From Tausonia pullulans (Eukaryota > Basidiomycota > Tremellomycetes > Cystofilobasidiales > Mrakiaceae), in contig OX637620.1 in assembly GCA_951802195.1 (NCBI GenBank), positions 1,116,001-1,180,000 on the forward strand: 64,000 bases of DNA. Reading direction: 5' to 3'. Below the pieces are notes generated by a model. That model worked only from the letters and a program-made list of their open reading frames with translations, was not told where the DNA came from and made no database searches. Shown here piece by piece: positions 11,565-22,974 of this stretch (its first letter is position 1; the number at the start of each line of letters is the position of its first letter). Position numbers and translations under genes: made by a program.

Positions 11565-14500
11565 ATGCCTAAGACGCACGCCCTTATTGCATCCTCGCGG
11601 CCCGGTTCGACCGCGTCCGTCGTAGCCGCTCGTGCCTACGCTTCGGCGCCGCCAGCCGTGGCTAAACCGCCCACGGGACCTAAGGACAACAAGGCCCCAA
11701 ACCGACTGGGCAAGGGGCCTAACTCGCAGTCTCGGCGGGACGGAGCTGAAGGAGGAGGAGGAAAGGGAGGCAGCAACCCGCAGGCGTCGTCGTCGTCTTC
11801 ATCCCTCCCTAAGCGTCCCTTCCATGTTGGATCCGTCCTCCCGACGTTCCGCCCTGCTCCTCGATCCCAGCCTGGCGCTCAGCAAAAGCAGACATCTCTT
11901 ATCGACCGTCTCAAGACGGCCGCCCAGCGGGCTGAGCAGGCTACGGCCACTGCCACTGCCATCCCCTCGCCCTTCCGGCCGCCTGTCCGACAGCTCGCCC
12001 CCCCACCATCCATCCCGTCGCTCGAGGACGGCTCGCTTGAGAGCGAGGTCGCTCATGCCGAGGAGGAGGCATTATCGGAGTCGGCTCAGCCGAAGACGGG
12101 AGCCGAACTCCTCGCTGCTGAGGAGGTCGCCAACCGACGAGACCAGGAGCGCCTCAGGCACGGCGACGATGCTTCTCTCGTTCAGCTCGAGCGGATCCTT
12201 CTCTCTGAGCGGGCGCACCCGGCATATGGGCTCGCCTGGTCTGATAAAGAGCGTGCCGACAGGGTCTGGGAGCTCTACGGCGAGGTCCAGCAACTCCACC
12301 GTCTCCCCGTCGGGATGTGGTCGACGCTCCTCGAGGCTGTTGCGCCTTCGGCCTTCGCCTCGGCCAATTTAGGCCCTCGTAACATTGGAACCTCGGCGGA
12401 GCGTGCGAATCGCACGTTGACCAACTACCTTCGGTCGGAGGTCGACGGCCGTTTCGAGCGCGTCCTCAAGGATATGGTCTCGGTCGGACTCCAGCCGGGA
12501 CTTCTCGACTACCGGACCGTCATCAACCACTTTGCGTCGAGCGGTTTTGTCAAGGGCACCGAGGCGACGTTCAAGGCACTCGTCGACGCCGGCTTCAAGC
12601 CAAGGCCGGAAGACTACACCGTCCGCCTGCGGAGCATCTGTCACTGGCTCAGGCGGTACGAGTCACTTGAGGCTAAGATGCTCATCGAGCAGGGCCTTCT
12701 CCATCCATACCAACACGCACTCGACGCCGTCCCCCCTCTCGTGGAGGAAATCATGACAGCGCTCGAGGCTGAGCAGTTCGCCCCTGTCTTTCCCCGTCAG
12801 GCTGTCGCTCTCGCGTGCGAGCTCTTCGCCAAGACGGGTGATTTCAAGGCGTTCAACCGACTCGCACGGTGGGAGTACGGCGTTGACCTCGACTTCCCAG
12901 ACGCCATCCCGGAGGAGTTCCTTGAACGCGTTCGGACAGAACAACCGCCCCCGAGGCGGTCCATCTCCCCAACGGCGCTTCGGTCGATGCTGTATCTTCT
13001 TGGATCCGAGGGAGACCTCTACCGGATGCTCTCAACCTTTGAAGTCGTCGCCTACCCGCCGCCGCTTCCGACCGAGGGCCATATGTCAGCCATCCAGCCC
13101 ATACTCGACTATTCAACCGACGAGCTCGGTTGGAGAAGCGAGGACGGCACGCTCTTTGCGCCACCTTTGCCGCCAACGACGGCGCTCGCCCTAATGAATG
13201 TCGAGAAGGTAGAGATCGCTGTTCAGCATCCGATCCAGCTTGTCGAGGACGACGCTGCCGCCGACGTCGGCTCGCTTGACCCGTCCTCGACCCTGCTTCC
13301 TTCATCATCATCGCCCTCGCCCTCTTCCTCATCTGCCCTCAACCACCTCCCCACCACCGCTTCCCAAACCACGTCATCATCCTTCTCTTCTTCCACGTCT
13401 CCCTCCACAAAGTACACGACAACCACCCAGACCGTTCACCGTCTTTCCCCTCGAGAGTTCCGTTCTCCTCGTCCCATCAAAGACGCTCTTCACCGAACCG
13501 TCTTCGACGCACTTCTCCACCCAATCTCCACCTCGCATGACCTCTTCCTCGGTCGCCACATCCTCACCCTCGGCCTCGCGAACCACTACGCCCACCGTCA
13601 GCCGCGATCAGGTCTTCTCATGCGCTACCTCAGTCACCCAGTCGAAAACCGCGATGCCCGTGCCGAAGACCGTCAGCGGTTCACAAAGAGCGACGAGCTC
13701 CCTCGTGTAAGGTGGTTCATTGCTGTTTCGGAGGCGTGCGTGAGAACTCCGGGGAGAGAGGCGTTTGAGACGATGAAGTGGATCGAGTCAGAGGCAAGGC
13801 TCTGGAAGGCGACGCTGCAGATGGATCTGGGGCTCGTTGAGCGGGCGATTGAGGCCGCTCGTGACGACGATGGACGTGCTGAGGGCCGGAGTGAGTTATG
13901 AGCTTCCTTCAAGATTTTTGTGGAATGGCAGAACTAATGCCCTACCCCTCTCTTTAGACGCCGCCTGGCGCAGCACGTACCGTAACCGTTCCGACTGGGA
14001 CCCTGTCTCGCTCGAGAACGAGCGTGTCCTCTTCCGCCGCGAGATCGGCGTCTTCCACTCTGTCGCCTGGCGTCTCCTCGGTCACCGACTCGCTGCCCTC
14101 GCCTGGCGGGACGTCAAGCACCTCCACCGACTTCTCAACGAAGGGTCCGTCGACTACGCGACGGTTCTCTCTGACGGATCGACCGTCGGTGCTCGACTGG
14201 ACGAGTACACCGTCGTCCTCGCCGAACGACTTACGACGGAGCTTCGGCCTGTGCCCTCCGGATTCGACTCTATCACCCAAGAGCCGAGATTCACCCGCTC
14301 CGAGGCTGACTTCCGTGCTCTCTACGAGGCCGATGCGAATGCGAGAGCCTTCACGAACCCCATCGCTGAGGCTGAGGCGGTTGATGTCGACCTGGGCATC
14401 AAGCACGAGCTTCGAAGGACGCTCGATTGCCCGTTCGATCGGCATCAAATCGCGACGCCGACGATCTACGGAATGTGGCCCTCGGTCTCCTACTCTCCCC

Positions 14501-14682
14501 TGCTTGGGTACGGCGTTGAGAGGGAGTTTACGACCGCGGGCGGAGCGGAAGAGGGTGGGAGGGTCATGCAGGCCGTTAGAGAGAGCATGACGTGGGACGC
14601 GGATCTCGCGAGCTGGCGGAGAGGCGAGCTAGCTTCGAAGGGACGACAGCTCGAGGAGGTCGGCGGGGGGTACGCGGCGTAG
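11565..14682 (+). CDS. Large PPR-like protein, probably mitochondrial
   Basis: Two exons (11565-13890, 13958-14682) encode 1,016 aa. The N-terminus is basic, free of acidic residues and rich in Ser/Ala/Arg (MPKTHALIASSRPGSTASVV), as expected for a mitochondrial presequence. Around residues 300-345 the pattern MVSVGLQPGLLDYRTVINH...GFKPRPEDYT matches two tandem PPR-type helix pairs (G-x-x-P...Y). Long Ser/Pro-rich linkers separate this core from a C-terminal helical domain with conserved-looking DWDPVSLENERVLFRREIGV. PPR proteins bind organellar RNA and act in mitochondrial translation or RNA stability; which RNA or complex cannot be told. I do not recognise a specific ortholog. An almost intron-free 3-kb gene is unusual beside its intron-rich neighbours. 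Confidence 0.6.
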
Positions 14683-14899
14683 TAGAGATAGATATAAGAA
14701 AGAGAGGAACTTGACTGGGGAATCGTCTAAATGAGAGAGAGAGACTGCGCTGCGTCCGCCCGCTCGCGCAAGCCCGCGCAGAGCGAACTCGGCCCAACGG
14801 ACGTTCTTGGCACGCGTGATTGACTGCCGTCGAAACTCTCCGCCATTAACCACAACCAACTCCTGCCCTCATCTCTCAACTCGATAGGGAACCAAAGCC
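14683..14899. promoter_or_regulatory. Short tandem spacer with promoter of the myristoylated-protein gene
   Basis: About 215 bp between two genes on the same strand, holding the 3' UTR of the PPR-like gene and the promoter/leader of the next gene. Nothing else is seen. Confidence 0.4.
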
Positions 14900-15681
14900 A
14901 TGGGAAACTGCCTCGGTTGTATGGAAGACCCCTCCGCCTCTGGAGCCAAGAACACCAAGAAGACCTCTACCAGCGGAGGCGGCCAGCGTCTCGGCTCCGC
15001 CCCGACGACGCCTGTCGCGACGTCAGCGGCGACGCCAGCAGCAGCTGCTGCTGGCGTCCCTTCGAGCGGCAGTCGGTATCAGGGTGGATCGAATATGCTT
15101 GGCGATGGGTTCGAGGACATTCGAAGGGCCGAGGGACCGAGGGAGGCGGCGCTGAGGGCGGCGGAGGAGCGGGCGGCCAAGGTCTGTTCGCTCTCTCTCT
15201 CTCTTTTAGTGACTGGGTGACTGCAGGGCTGCAGCCGCTGGAGCGGTCTTATGCTTGGAGTAGCAAGCGAGGGGGATGGCTGGGATATCCCTCCGACGCG
15301 AGCTAGGAAGCCAGCTTCGCATGGTCTTTCTCCCCGCACGCGTCGGCGCGGGCCCGAAGCCGCTCGCTCTGTCCCTCCCCACGTGCACTGAGCTCAGAAA
15401 GCTAACCGCGTCTTCTATCTAAACTGCTGGTTGCCGTGGGCGTTGTCTCTTCGAACAGAGCTCCGGTCGAGGCATCTCCACATCCAACCCCAAGGCGGGC
15501 CAGTTGACAGCCAAGCTTGCGGAGAAGAACCGTCAGATCGACGCGGGTCTCTCCGGTGGTGGAAAGGGCGAGGAGTTGCTTGCTGTGCGTATGCTTTCTC
15601 CCGTCTCGCGATTTGCTTATGAGCAGACGCTGATTCCTTCACCCTATTGGATTATGGCAGAGGCCCTCAGACTGGAATTAA
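14900..15681 (+). CDS. Small N-myristoylated protein, fungal family of unknown function
   Basis: Three exons (14900-15181, 15459-15584, 15661-15681) encode 142 aa. The N-terminus MGNCLGCMED fits N-myristoylation at Gly2 with possible palmitoylation at Cys4 and Cys7, so the protein is probably held on the cytoplasmic face of a membrane. A Ser/Thr/Ala-rich linker leads to a helical, charged segment (AALRAAEERAAK) and a C-terminal block (AGQLTAKLAEKNRQIDAGL) ending in a DWN tripeptide. Small fungal proteins with this plan (MGNC start, AAxRAAEERA, Trp-Asn end) exist, but I cannot name a function. The first intron (277 nt) is long and could hide a short exon; the last exon codes for only six residues and rests on the splice signals and the Trp-Asn ending. 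Confidence 0.6.
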
Positions 15682-15870
15682 GCAAGCTTCTTTGGTCCGC
15701 CTCCGTGGCGGGTCGCCTAATAACATCGTGTTTCATCACCTCCTGCCGTGTCAACACCATCCATCTAGTTGTTTTGCTTTGCTCTGCTTTCCGCTCTCTA
15801 GTGTTGCCTCCATGACGTCTCTTAATGACCCTTTGTAGAAATTGAAATACAAGTTTCCGTCTCCCACCCC
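15682..15870. other. Convergent intergenic spacer
   Basis: About 190 bp between convergent stops; presumably both polyadenylation regions. No other feature is supported. Confidence 0.4.
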
Positions 15871-18572
15871 TCATTCGATCAACACCCCTATGGGCTGGTG
15901 ACTTCCCATCCCCCCCCGACCCCCATCTTTCGCACCATTTCGCCCGCCCATCTCCAACCCTCCACCGGACTTCCAACTTTTCAAGCTCGCCGCCAGACTC
16001 GACCGATTGCTGCTGTCGTCGCCGCCGGCGTACAGGCTCGCTCCCTTTCCCCCGTACCCGCCGATGTGGTTTCTCGCCGCCGAAGCAGACGTCGACTGTT
16101 CGCGTGCCTCGAGGAGACCCTCGCCGAAGTGACTGAAGGAGACGTAGATCCCTAGGAGCACAGTAAGGAGGGCGAGGAAGCCGTCAACGGAGGAGAGGAC
16201 GATCATAAAGACGCGTGTGGACTGTGACGCATGCGCATCGAAGGAGGGAAAGCGTTAGCATGGGGAGGAAGAAGGAAAACATCGGAATGGGGGCTAGGAG
16301 AGGGTCAGGAGGGACGGTTGGTGAAAAGAGAAAGATGGGACGGACCTGGGAGTACCAATCCCAGCTGAGAGATGTGTCAAGTGAGTATCTGACTTCAAGG
16401 AGAAACCAAGACTAAGACTCACGATAGTATCGGCCCATAGACCCAGAGCCACAGGCCTGGGATCAAGAAGCCCGTCCCGAGCGAGAGGAACGTGAGAGCG
16501 GCGTACATCGGACTGCAAGCAGCGGGGCGAGCGAGTGTCACTTCGAGCCTGCCAGTTCGTTGAGCTCGGAACGGGCTCACAGGGCGAGCTCGCGGGAGAG
16601 AGAGTAGAGTCCAAGCAAGGGGGAGAAGAGAACAAAGTACTGGACGATAAGGACGACCATGCTTAATTGAAGGAGCGGTGGCGTGAGCGCTGGCTTATAA
16701 TGAGCGCTCGAATTGGACTGACCAGAGGATCTTGACTGTGTCTGAAATATTCTCGTCTCGCAACTGATGATAGACAGGCTCAGCTAGGTGGGCGAATTCA
16801 GGATGGCAGAGGCGTACGCACACCCTGGGCCCCAAATATCGTGTTGTCTGAGAAAGGACTAGAACATCAGCAGTCAATCAGACCCATACGCAGTCATTCA
16901 TCCTAGACGTACAAGCGGCAAAGACGGAAAAGAAGAAGAAATCAACCTTGAGGATTGTCTGCAGTCGAAGGTCCCAGTTGTAGTAGCGCTTCAACCTGGC
17001 GAAAGCAAGTGAGTCTTCGATAGAACGATGGCGGCATTAAAGCGGAACCGGACTCACTTCAAGTCGCCTCCAAGTAGTCGGAAGGCGTCCCATCTAATTC
17101 ATATGTGAGTCAGCAAGTCAATCAGTAGATCGGTCAAGGAGGAGAGAGGACTCACCCAAACTCCTTCATCAAAAGGAAGCTCAGGCCGCCGTAGACAATC
17201 TGAGAGATGCCAATGACGATAGGCGCGGCCGTGAGCCCCCAGATGAGCTTCTGGTAGGATCGGTCTACCCAATTGCATTCTTCGGAGGAACGATATTATC
17301 GTTAGCCGCCTTCGGTCTTCTTGGCAGACTTGAGACAGACCTCCTCCTAAACCAGGCCGCGGGCAGGATGGGCCATCCCAGGCGATGTCGTTATAGACGG
17401 CGTCAAAGGCTGAGAGTGTAAAAAGCTGTCAGCCTACGTACGTATCGAGCAAGAGTGAGGAAGCTGAATGACCGTTGATCCTCTGGAAAATGGAATAAAC
17501 GAGCATCGGAAGGCTGAGACGAGATAGGGCTTCTTCAGCGATTGTCCCAACCCATCAGAGAGGATTGGAACCGACTTGAATAAACTGATGCCGAGGATCT
17601 GGGTGAAGTTGGAGCGATAAAGGGCGTCGAGGGTGAGGAAGAGCTGTCCATGCGTGGCCATCAAGTCAGCAGTGTGTCGTAAGATGGTGGCGTGAGGCTT
17701 ACCATAGATACATAGACCTGAGAGAACTCTCAAACCCTTATCAGCAGCAGCCGATATGTACTAGAAGGTCACATACCCCGTACAGCACGCGCGTAAAGTT
17801 GTCCTGCAGGATATGGGCAGAGTAAGATATGGGACGATCTCTGACCCAGCGCAAAGGCGGACTGACGAGATGCCACCTGGACAGCGCAAAGGTGAGATCA
17901 CACGACTCAGCGAGGGATCTCACACACAGCACGAGTGATAACGACCTCTGAGCCAGGCGGAAATGCGCACCCGCGAGGGATGTTGCATCGCGCCACCAAG
18001 CCTCGTGCGTGACTCACTTCCAGCACTTGTCCGTGATCAAGAGGGAGGTGACGAGTAAGATGAAGACAACCTCGAAGAGCACTGTAGTTCACATTGACAG
18101 TCCGTCAGTCACCCGGCCTGCTCCAGGGAGGCGATGCCTTTGATCGAAGCAAGCGACGACCGGAGAAGGCCGCCAGCCGGCTTGTGTCAAGGAAAGTGCG
18201 GGACGGGAGGAGAGACAGGCAAAGCATCGCTTCGAGCGCGCCACCCACCCGCCCTGCCATCCCCTCCTTTTTCTTTGAGAGGGAAAGGGGCGACGAACCC
18301 ATGGCAAAGAAGGCCCTCTGGGGCCAGCTCCGCAGGAAACCCGCTCCCTGCCGCGGTCGAAAGTTGCCCCCAAGCCGGCGGCTAGGGCCTACGGCGCTGC
18401 TGAGGAATCGGTGCGGCGTCGTTGAGTGCGGATGGCCATTGACAACGTCGTCCTCTGACATGAGGTATGTGGCGTCATTGGAAGTCGTCCGTTTGAACGC
18501 TGAGAAGGGCGAGAAGTAGAGTGGGGCGGAGGAGAAGAACGCAAGCGAGGAGGGGAGGCGGAAACCAGACAT
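15871..18572 (-). CDS. Multi-span membrane protein, UPF0658 Golgi-like
   Basis: Seventeen exons on the minus strand, from ATG at 18572 to TGA at 15871, encode 334 aa; all phases agree. Exon lengths are 274, 64, 31, 27, 15, 68, 41, 69, 124, 36, 83, 24, 19, 81, 90, 19 and 351 nt. About seven hydrophobic spans can be read, the first after QRAFFA (LFEVVFILLVTSLLI), then LFLTLDALYRSNFTQILGIS, PIVIGISQIVYGGLSFLL, VDFFFFSVFAAYNTIFGA, VVLIVQYFVLFSPLLGLYSL, FLSLGTGFLIPGLWLWVYG and FMIVLSSVDGFLALLTVLLG. From memory, this order of motifs (ALRQKNTIQxxG-like, KFDFFFF-like) fits the fungal UPF0658 Golgi membrane family, whose function is unknown. The ~90-residue tail is Gly/Ser-rich and cytoplasmic. The 15-nt exon (17717-17703, VYVSM) is among the smallest in the window. 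Confidence 0.7.
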
Positions 18573-19241
18573 GGCCCAAGAGTTGCGAAAGACCGGCTGA
18601 TCGATGGCAAATTTCTCGGAAGATATATGGAGAGAGATCAGGCAGGCGGTGAGATGGAGCTTGGGTGATGGGAGTTTGTTATGTGGGGATCTGGAGAGTG
18701 AGGTGCCAGTGGTCGATGGCGGTTGGAGCGAGCAGAAGCTAACGGCGAACCGACAGAAGACAGACGATCCCGAAAGGCCGCGACCGGCATGAGTGGCTCC
18801 AAACCTGACCTCCGATCGACAGGGACAAGAGAGGCGGAAAGCGGAAGCAGGGGCTGTGTGATCAGACTGGCATTTTCTTCTCGTCTCCACCGGGATGAGA
18901 GGCTATGCTCTCCGAGTGCAGAGCTGCGCATCTCACGACGCGCATTGCGATGAACCACAGCGAACCATGTGCAGCCCTCGCTGCATCATTCACATTTTTG
19001 GACCACTTGCTCTTGTCGCGTCGATACAAACTCCGCCCTCCCATGGTGAACAGCTCCGCTGAATGATCGTCTGCTTGGGTGCCTCGCGGCTGAGGCCCTC
19101 TATCGATCTAGCGCGGGGCGGGCGGGCTATGACGCGCGTCACTTCCATCGCGCTTCGTCGTCCCATTCCCTCTTCAGTCTCTTTGTTTATGGCCCAACCA
19201 CCAGCATCCATCTAATCCGTCCAGCGAGCGACCCCCGCGAC
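18573..19241. promoter_or_regulatory. Divergent promoter region, UPF0658-like and DUF1295 genes
   Basis: About 670 bp between two divergent starts. The ~150 bp before the DUF1295 ATG are C/T-rich. No additional gene or clear motif is seen. Confidence 0.45.
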
Positions 19242-21195
19242 ATGTCTTCGGTCGCCCTCCAGCCGTTTCCAGCTTTCCCCCTCTACTCGCTCCAGTCCTT
19301 CCCGGCCTACCTCCGCAACGTCGTCCAAAACCCGTCCCTCACGTCGGTCTACCTTCGGGCCCAGCCCATCCATTCGGCGCTCCTCTTCTGCATCTGGAAC
19401 ATCATCTGGACCTGGCTCATGGGAGAGCTCACCGGAAATGTCTCCCAGGTCGACAGGTGCGCCCAGCTGCCCGCTCCAGGCGCGAGATACAGATCCGGCG
19501 AGCTGGAGGAGAATCCCTCCTTCAGCTTGGGTGAGTCTCATAGCTGACTTTTGCTTCCTCTCTTCATCTCACCAGAGTTTGGTCCTTCCTCCCGGTCATG
19601 TCCGTTCAGCTGTCCCTTGCTCCAGTCTGCGTGTTCTCGCTCTCGTTCGCGGCTTCTAACGTGCGCACGCGTTTCGATTTCTCTTGTAGCTACACCGCCC
19701 ACTTCGTCTTCCACCCGCTCGCCATCCAGTACCTTTCGTTGCCCCTCAAGCAGCGCCCCGAGACGGTCGTTGATTTTGCTGGCTTCGTTCTCGAGTCAAT
19801 TGACCACCGCCAGGCGCTCGCGCTCGCGACCCAGCTCGTCTGGTCAGCCCGCCTCACCTTCAATGCGATCCGTCGCGGTTTCTTCGACTTCCGCTCCGAG
19901 GACTACCGCTGGCCGATCTATCGGTGAGTTAACCAGCCTACCAAAGTGAGGCAAGGTAGCGTGCTGATTCAGCGTGCAATCTCAGGTCCATGATTCCCAA
20001 CTGGGCTTTCAAGGTCCGCATCCTTCGCACCTTGCTGTGCGTGCACCTTCGCGTCTGATGACCCTCTTTCTCTCTCAGATCTTCAACCTCGGCTTCATCG
20101 CCATATTCCAGAACATTCTCCTCATGTCCATTGCTCTCCCCTCGCACTATCTCCTCCTCCAGGCCCACCCAGAGGTCTACCACTCCCCACCGCTTGCCAG
20201 GAAGATCGCCGCCGCTCTCCAGACGCCACCGTACCTAACCTTCTCGGACTATGCGCTCGCTGGACTCGCTGTTCTCGCCGTATTTGGCGAGTGGGTCGCC
20301 GATAACCAGCAGCAAGCGTACGTCTTCCCTTCCTTTTAAGCAAGCCTGGACTTCACGGTTGACCCTTCCTCCCCCTCCATCTCATCAGCTACCAGACCTG
20401 GAAGCACCTCCCCGACTCCAAGCGACCCAAGGTCGGCCGCTGGTCGCTCCTCCCCTTCGGTCTCGGCCCCAAGATTCGCTGGGGAGAGGCCGACCGGAAG
20501 CGAGGGTTCGTTGCCCAGGGTCTCTGGAAACTCTCCCGCCAGTGCGTCGTCGTCCGAATCTTCTCCCGCCGTTCGCAGAACATGCTTCACTGCTGACTGC
20601 AAATGGGGTCAAAAGCCCGGCCTTCGCCCTCGAGCAAACGTTCTGGTGGCTTCAGGCACTCTTCCCCGTCCTCCCGGTTCTGCACGACCTCCCCAGTGCC
20701 ATTCTCCATGTCTACAAACAGACCATCAAGGCAAAGGGCACGCCTGTTGACCAGGCGCAGCGCCTCGCGATCTCCCTCTGGCAGCAGGTTGGCCGGTACC
20801 TCCCTTGGTGGGCGCTGGGAGGCGCGGCGGCGCTCTCGGGTCTATTTGTCGCTTCGACGATCTTTACGGAGTCCATCACCAAGAAGAAGGTCCGTCTTCT
20901 TTGTTCTATCCTTTTTCCTCGACTTGTCCTCGATTGACGTGGATGTGCGTCGTCCGCAGTACCCGCTCTACTCCAAGGCCTACCAGCGAAGGGTCGGCAT
21001 GTTCTGGCCCACCCAAAGTACGTCTTCTTGATCCGTACCCGCATCCTGATTGCCACTCGCTGACCCAACCCTGGTCACTTCATTTCAGCCTACCTCAAGC
21101 GTGTTTGGGTCTCCGCGACGTCCGGCAACGATGCCCGAATCGCGCTCGAGCGGGATCTCGGTTGGTGGAAGGTTATTAAGAACAAGCGGGAGTAA
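19242..21195 (+). CDS. DUF1295 / steroid-reductase-like membrane protein
   Basis: Nine exons (19242-19456, 19576-19599, 19690-19923, 19986-20013, 20079-20317, 20389-20541, 20616-20889, 20960-21017, 21089-21195) encode 443 aa. The family signature is present: NVSQVDRVWSFLPVIYTAHF in spans 2-3, ARLTFNAIRRGFFDFRSEDYRW, then WVADNQQQAYQTWK, GLWKLSRHPAFALEQTFWW and the final membrane part. These proteins share the C-terminal fold of 5-alpha steroid reductases and isoprenylcysteine methyltransferases and probably act on a lipid in the ER, with the cofactor-binding RHP..EQ motif intact. The insert between HDLPSAI and PWWALGG (about 35 residues) is longer than in bacterial members. Substrate unknown. 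Confidence 0.8.
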
Positions 21196-21394
21196 TGAAC
21201 TGCCTTGTCGTACAGGAGAAGGGCTGTCGGAGATGAACAGATAGAAGGTTCGTTTAGCTTAGTGCTTGTCTGTACAAACTATATCTATTGTTTTTCCCTT
21301 GCAGCTACAATTCAACGGTGCGCTACTGCCTTCGTTATTAAAAGAGATGCCCATGAAGAAGTCAAGGGGACCAAACCGTCCTGCCCCCTTCCGT

Positions 21395-21717
21395 TCATTC
21401 GTTCGTCTCCTTCCTTGAGAATAGGTACAACGCCATCGCCGCAAGGAAGACTTTGGCGGCGCCAACGGCGCCATATGACACTGACGTGCGCGCGCTGCTT
21501 GCTCGAGAGGCCTTGAGGCTGATGGTTTGCACGAAGTCCGGAACGGTAAAGCCGGCCTGACGGCAGCTCGAGGTGCGGTTGTGAGCACGTTCGTCGCGCG
21601 GGGTATGCGATCAAACGAAAAGACGGAGAGGGAGGCATGCCTATCCACACAAGAACACCATACGTCTACTTCGTTCGAAACGCTCGTTGGCTCTTTTGAA
21701 AAGATCAATGGAACCAT
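21395..21717 (-). CDS. Tentative small single-span protein (71 aa)
   Basis: Two exons (21717-21664 and 21556-21395) give 71 aa. The second exon has a good acceptor (CCGTCAG) and encodes a basic stretch followed by a membrane span, SYGAVGAAKVFLAAMALYLF, and a charged end (SRKETNE). The first exon (MVPLIFSKEPTSVSNEVD) is chosen only because its GTATGG donor keeps the frame, so the start may be wrong. A short basic N-region plus one span is the plan of many small mitochondrial inner-membrane proteins, but no family is recognised. The stop is 200 bp from the convergent DUF1295 stop. Confidence 0.35.
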
Positions 21718-22974
21718 CCGAGTATTGTCTCCATTTCGGCCCCACCGAGAAGCCTTCAACACATTACTCGCTCCCGAGAGAGCCACCGCCGCAACCCTAA
21801 CTAACCATCTGCTGCATGGCACCTTGGACATATATTCTTTTTGCCTCGACCTCAGCACTGACGATCAACTTTACAGCAACACTAATCGCAATAGCCGCCA
21901 CAGTACTCTCTTGATGCCCGAGGGACCACAGAAGACGGCCGAAGCAGACTGGGAGTCCTGGGAATACACCTTCGGATACTGACCGACCGGTGAAGCGAGC
22001 CGAACGGCAAGCGTCAACAACACCTGAGACATGACACAATGTCAGAGAGGAGGCGGAAGCGCTGTGGTAATCAGAGCTGAGATTATGTGGTCAATTTGTG
22101 TCTGAAACTCAGTTGGGGACACCATGCACTCGTGGCTAAGGCACAATGCGTACGTAAGTGGCCGAGTCCCTGAGCAGAGTATCGTTGCAGATGGAGCGTT
22201 GTTTAATCAGCAAGGAAAGGCATTGAATGACATCAATTTTTTTTAATTTTTTTTTTGGAAAGCGCTCGCAGATGGGGACCTAGAAGGCCGAATTGACGGC
22301 TGTCTTGTCGTTGTAGAAATTGCAGACGGACTTGCAGGGCCCCAGCTAGTCGACATTTCATTGCTAACAATTTTATCGTAAGACTGACAAACAATTGGGC
22401 TATTGATGTTCCCCACTTTTTAGCAGGAAGTCCTAGGAGTGGTGAGAGGGAGAGAGAGTGGAGTGCGCAGAGGCGATGAGGGGTAAAGGCAAGGAGGACA
22501 GTTGGGTGGAAGGGGAGAAGGGGGCATAGATATGACTTTAGATGCGATCCGGGATGAAACTCAAGGCAAAGAGACGACAAGCGGTATAAGCACCTGGACG
22601 AATAAATAATGTAGAAAAAATGCACGTTTGAGAAACTTCGGATGCATGTTCCCAAACTCGTCAGTTAATCGTCTGCCCCTGATGGCGGACGGCAGCAAGG
22701 TAACCGTTTGAAGATCTCGGTTTTCGCAAGCAGGGCGCATGAATGACCATTGAGGGTCACACCGGAGGTCCAATACTCAGCGTGAGCAGCGCAGATGACT
22801 TAACTTTGGCATTGAGGAATGCGACTTTCACAGTGGAACGTCGTTGTCGCCTCAAGCGCATCAAGGCTATCACGCCTGCATTACACTCTGCCTGGAAGGC
22901 ATGACCTGATAAGCCGACTCATCGGTAAACACATAAGACCCCATGAGATATATCCGAACCCCTTGATGTCTCGC
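21718..22974. other. Long intergenic region without a supported gene
   Basis: About 1.25 kb, less G+C-rich than its surroundings, with T-rich tracts at ~22230-22255. Short open frames exist on both strands but none has splice context, codon bias or a recognisable motif. It probably holds the promoter of the small minus-strand candidate and the 3' end of the secreted-protein gene. Confidence 0.4.

Noticed and set aside
21718-22974. Possible tRNA or other RNA gene in the long gap
   Set aside because: No cloverleaf-forming sequence or typical T-loop (GGTTCRA) was found by eye here or in the other gaps.
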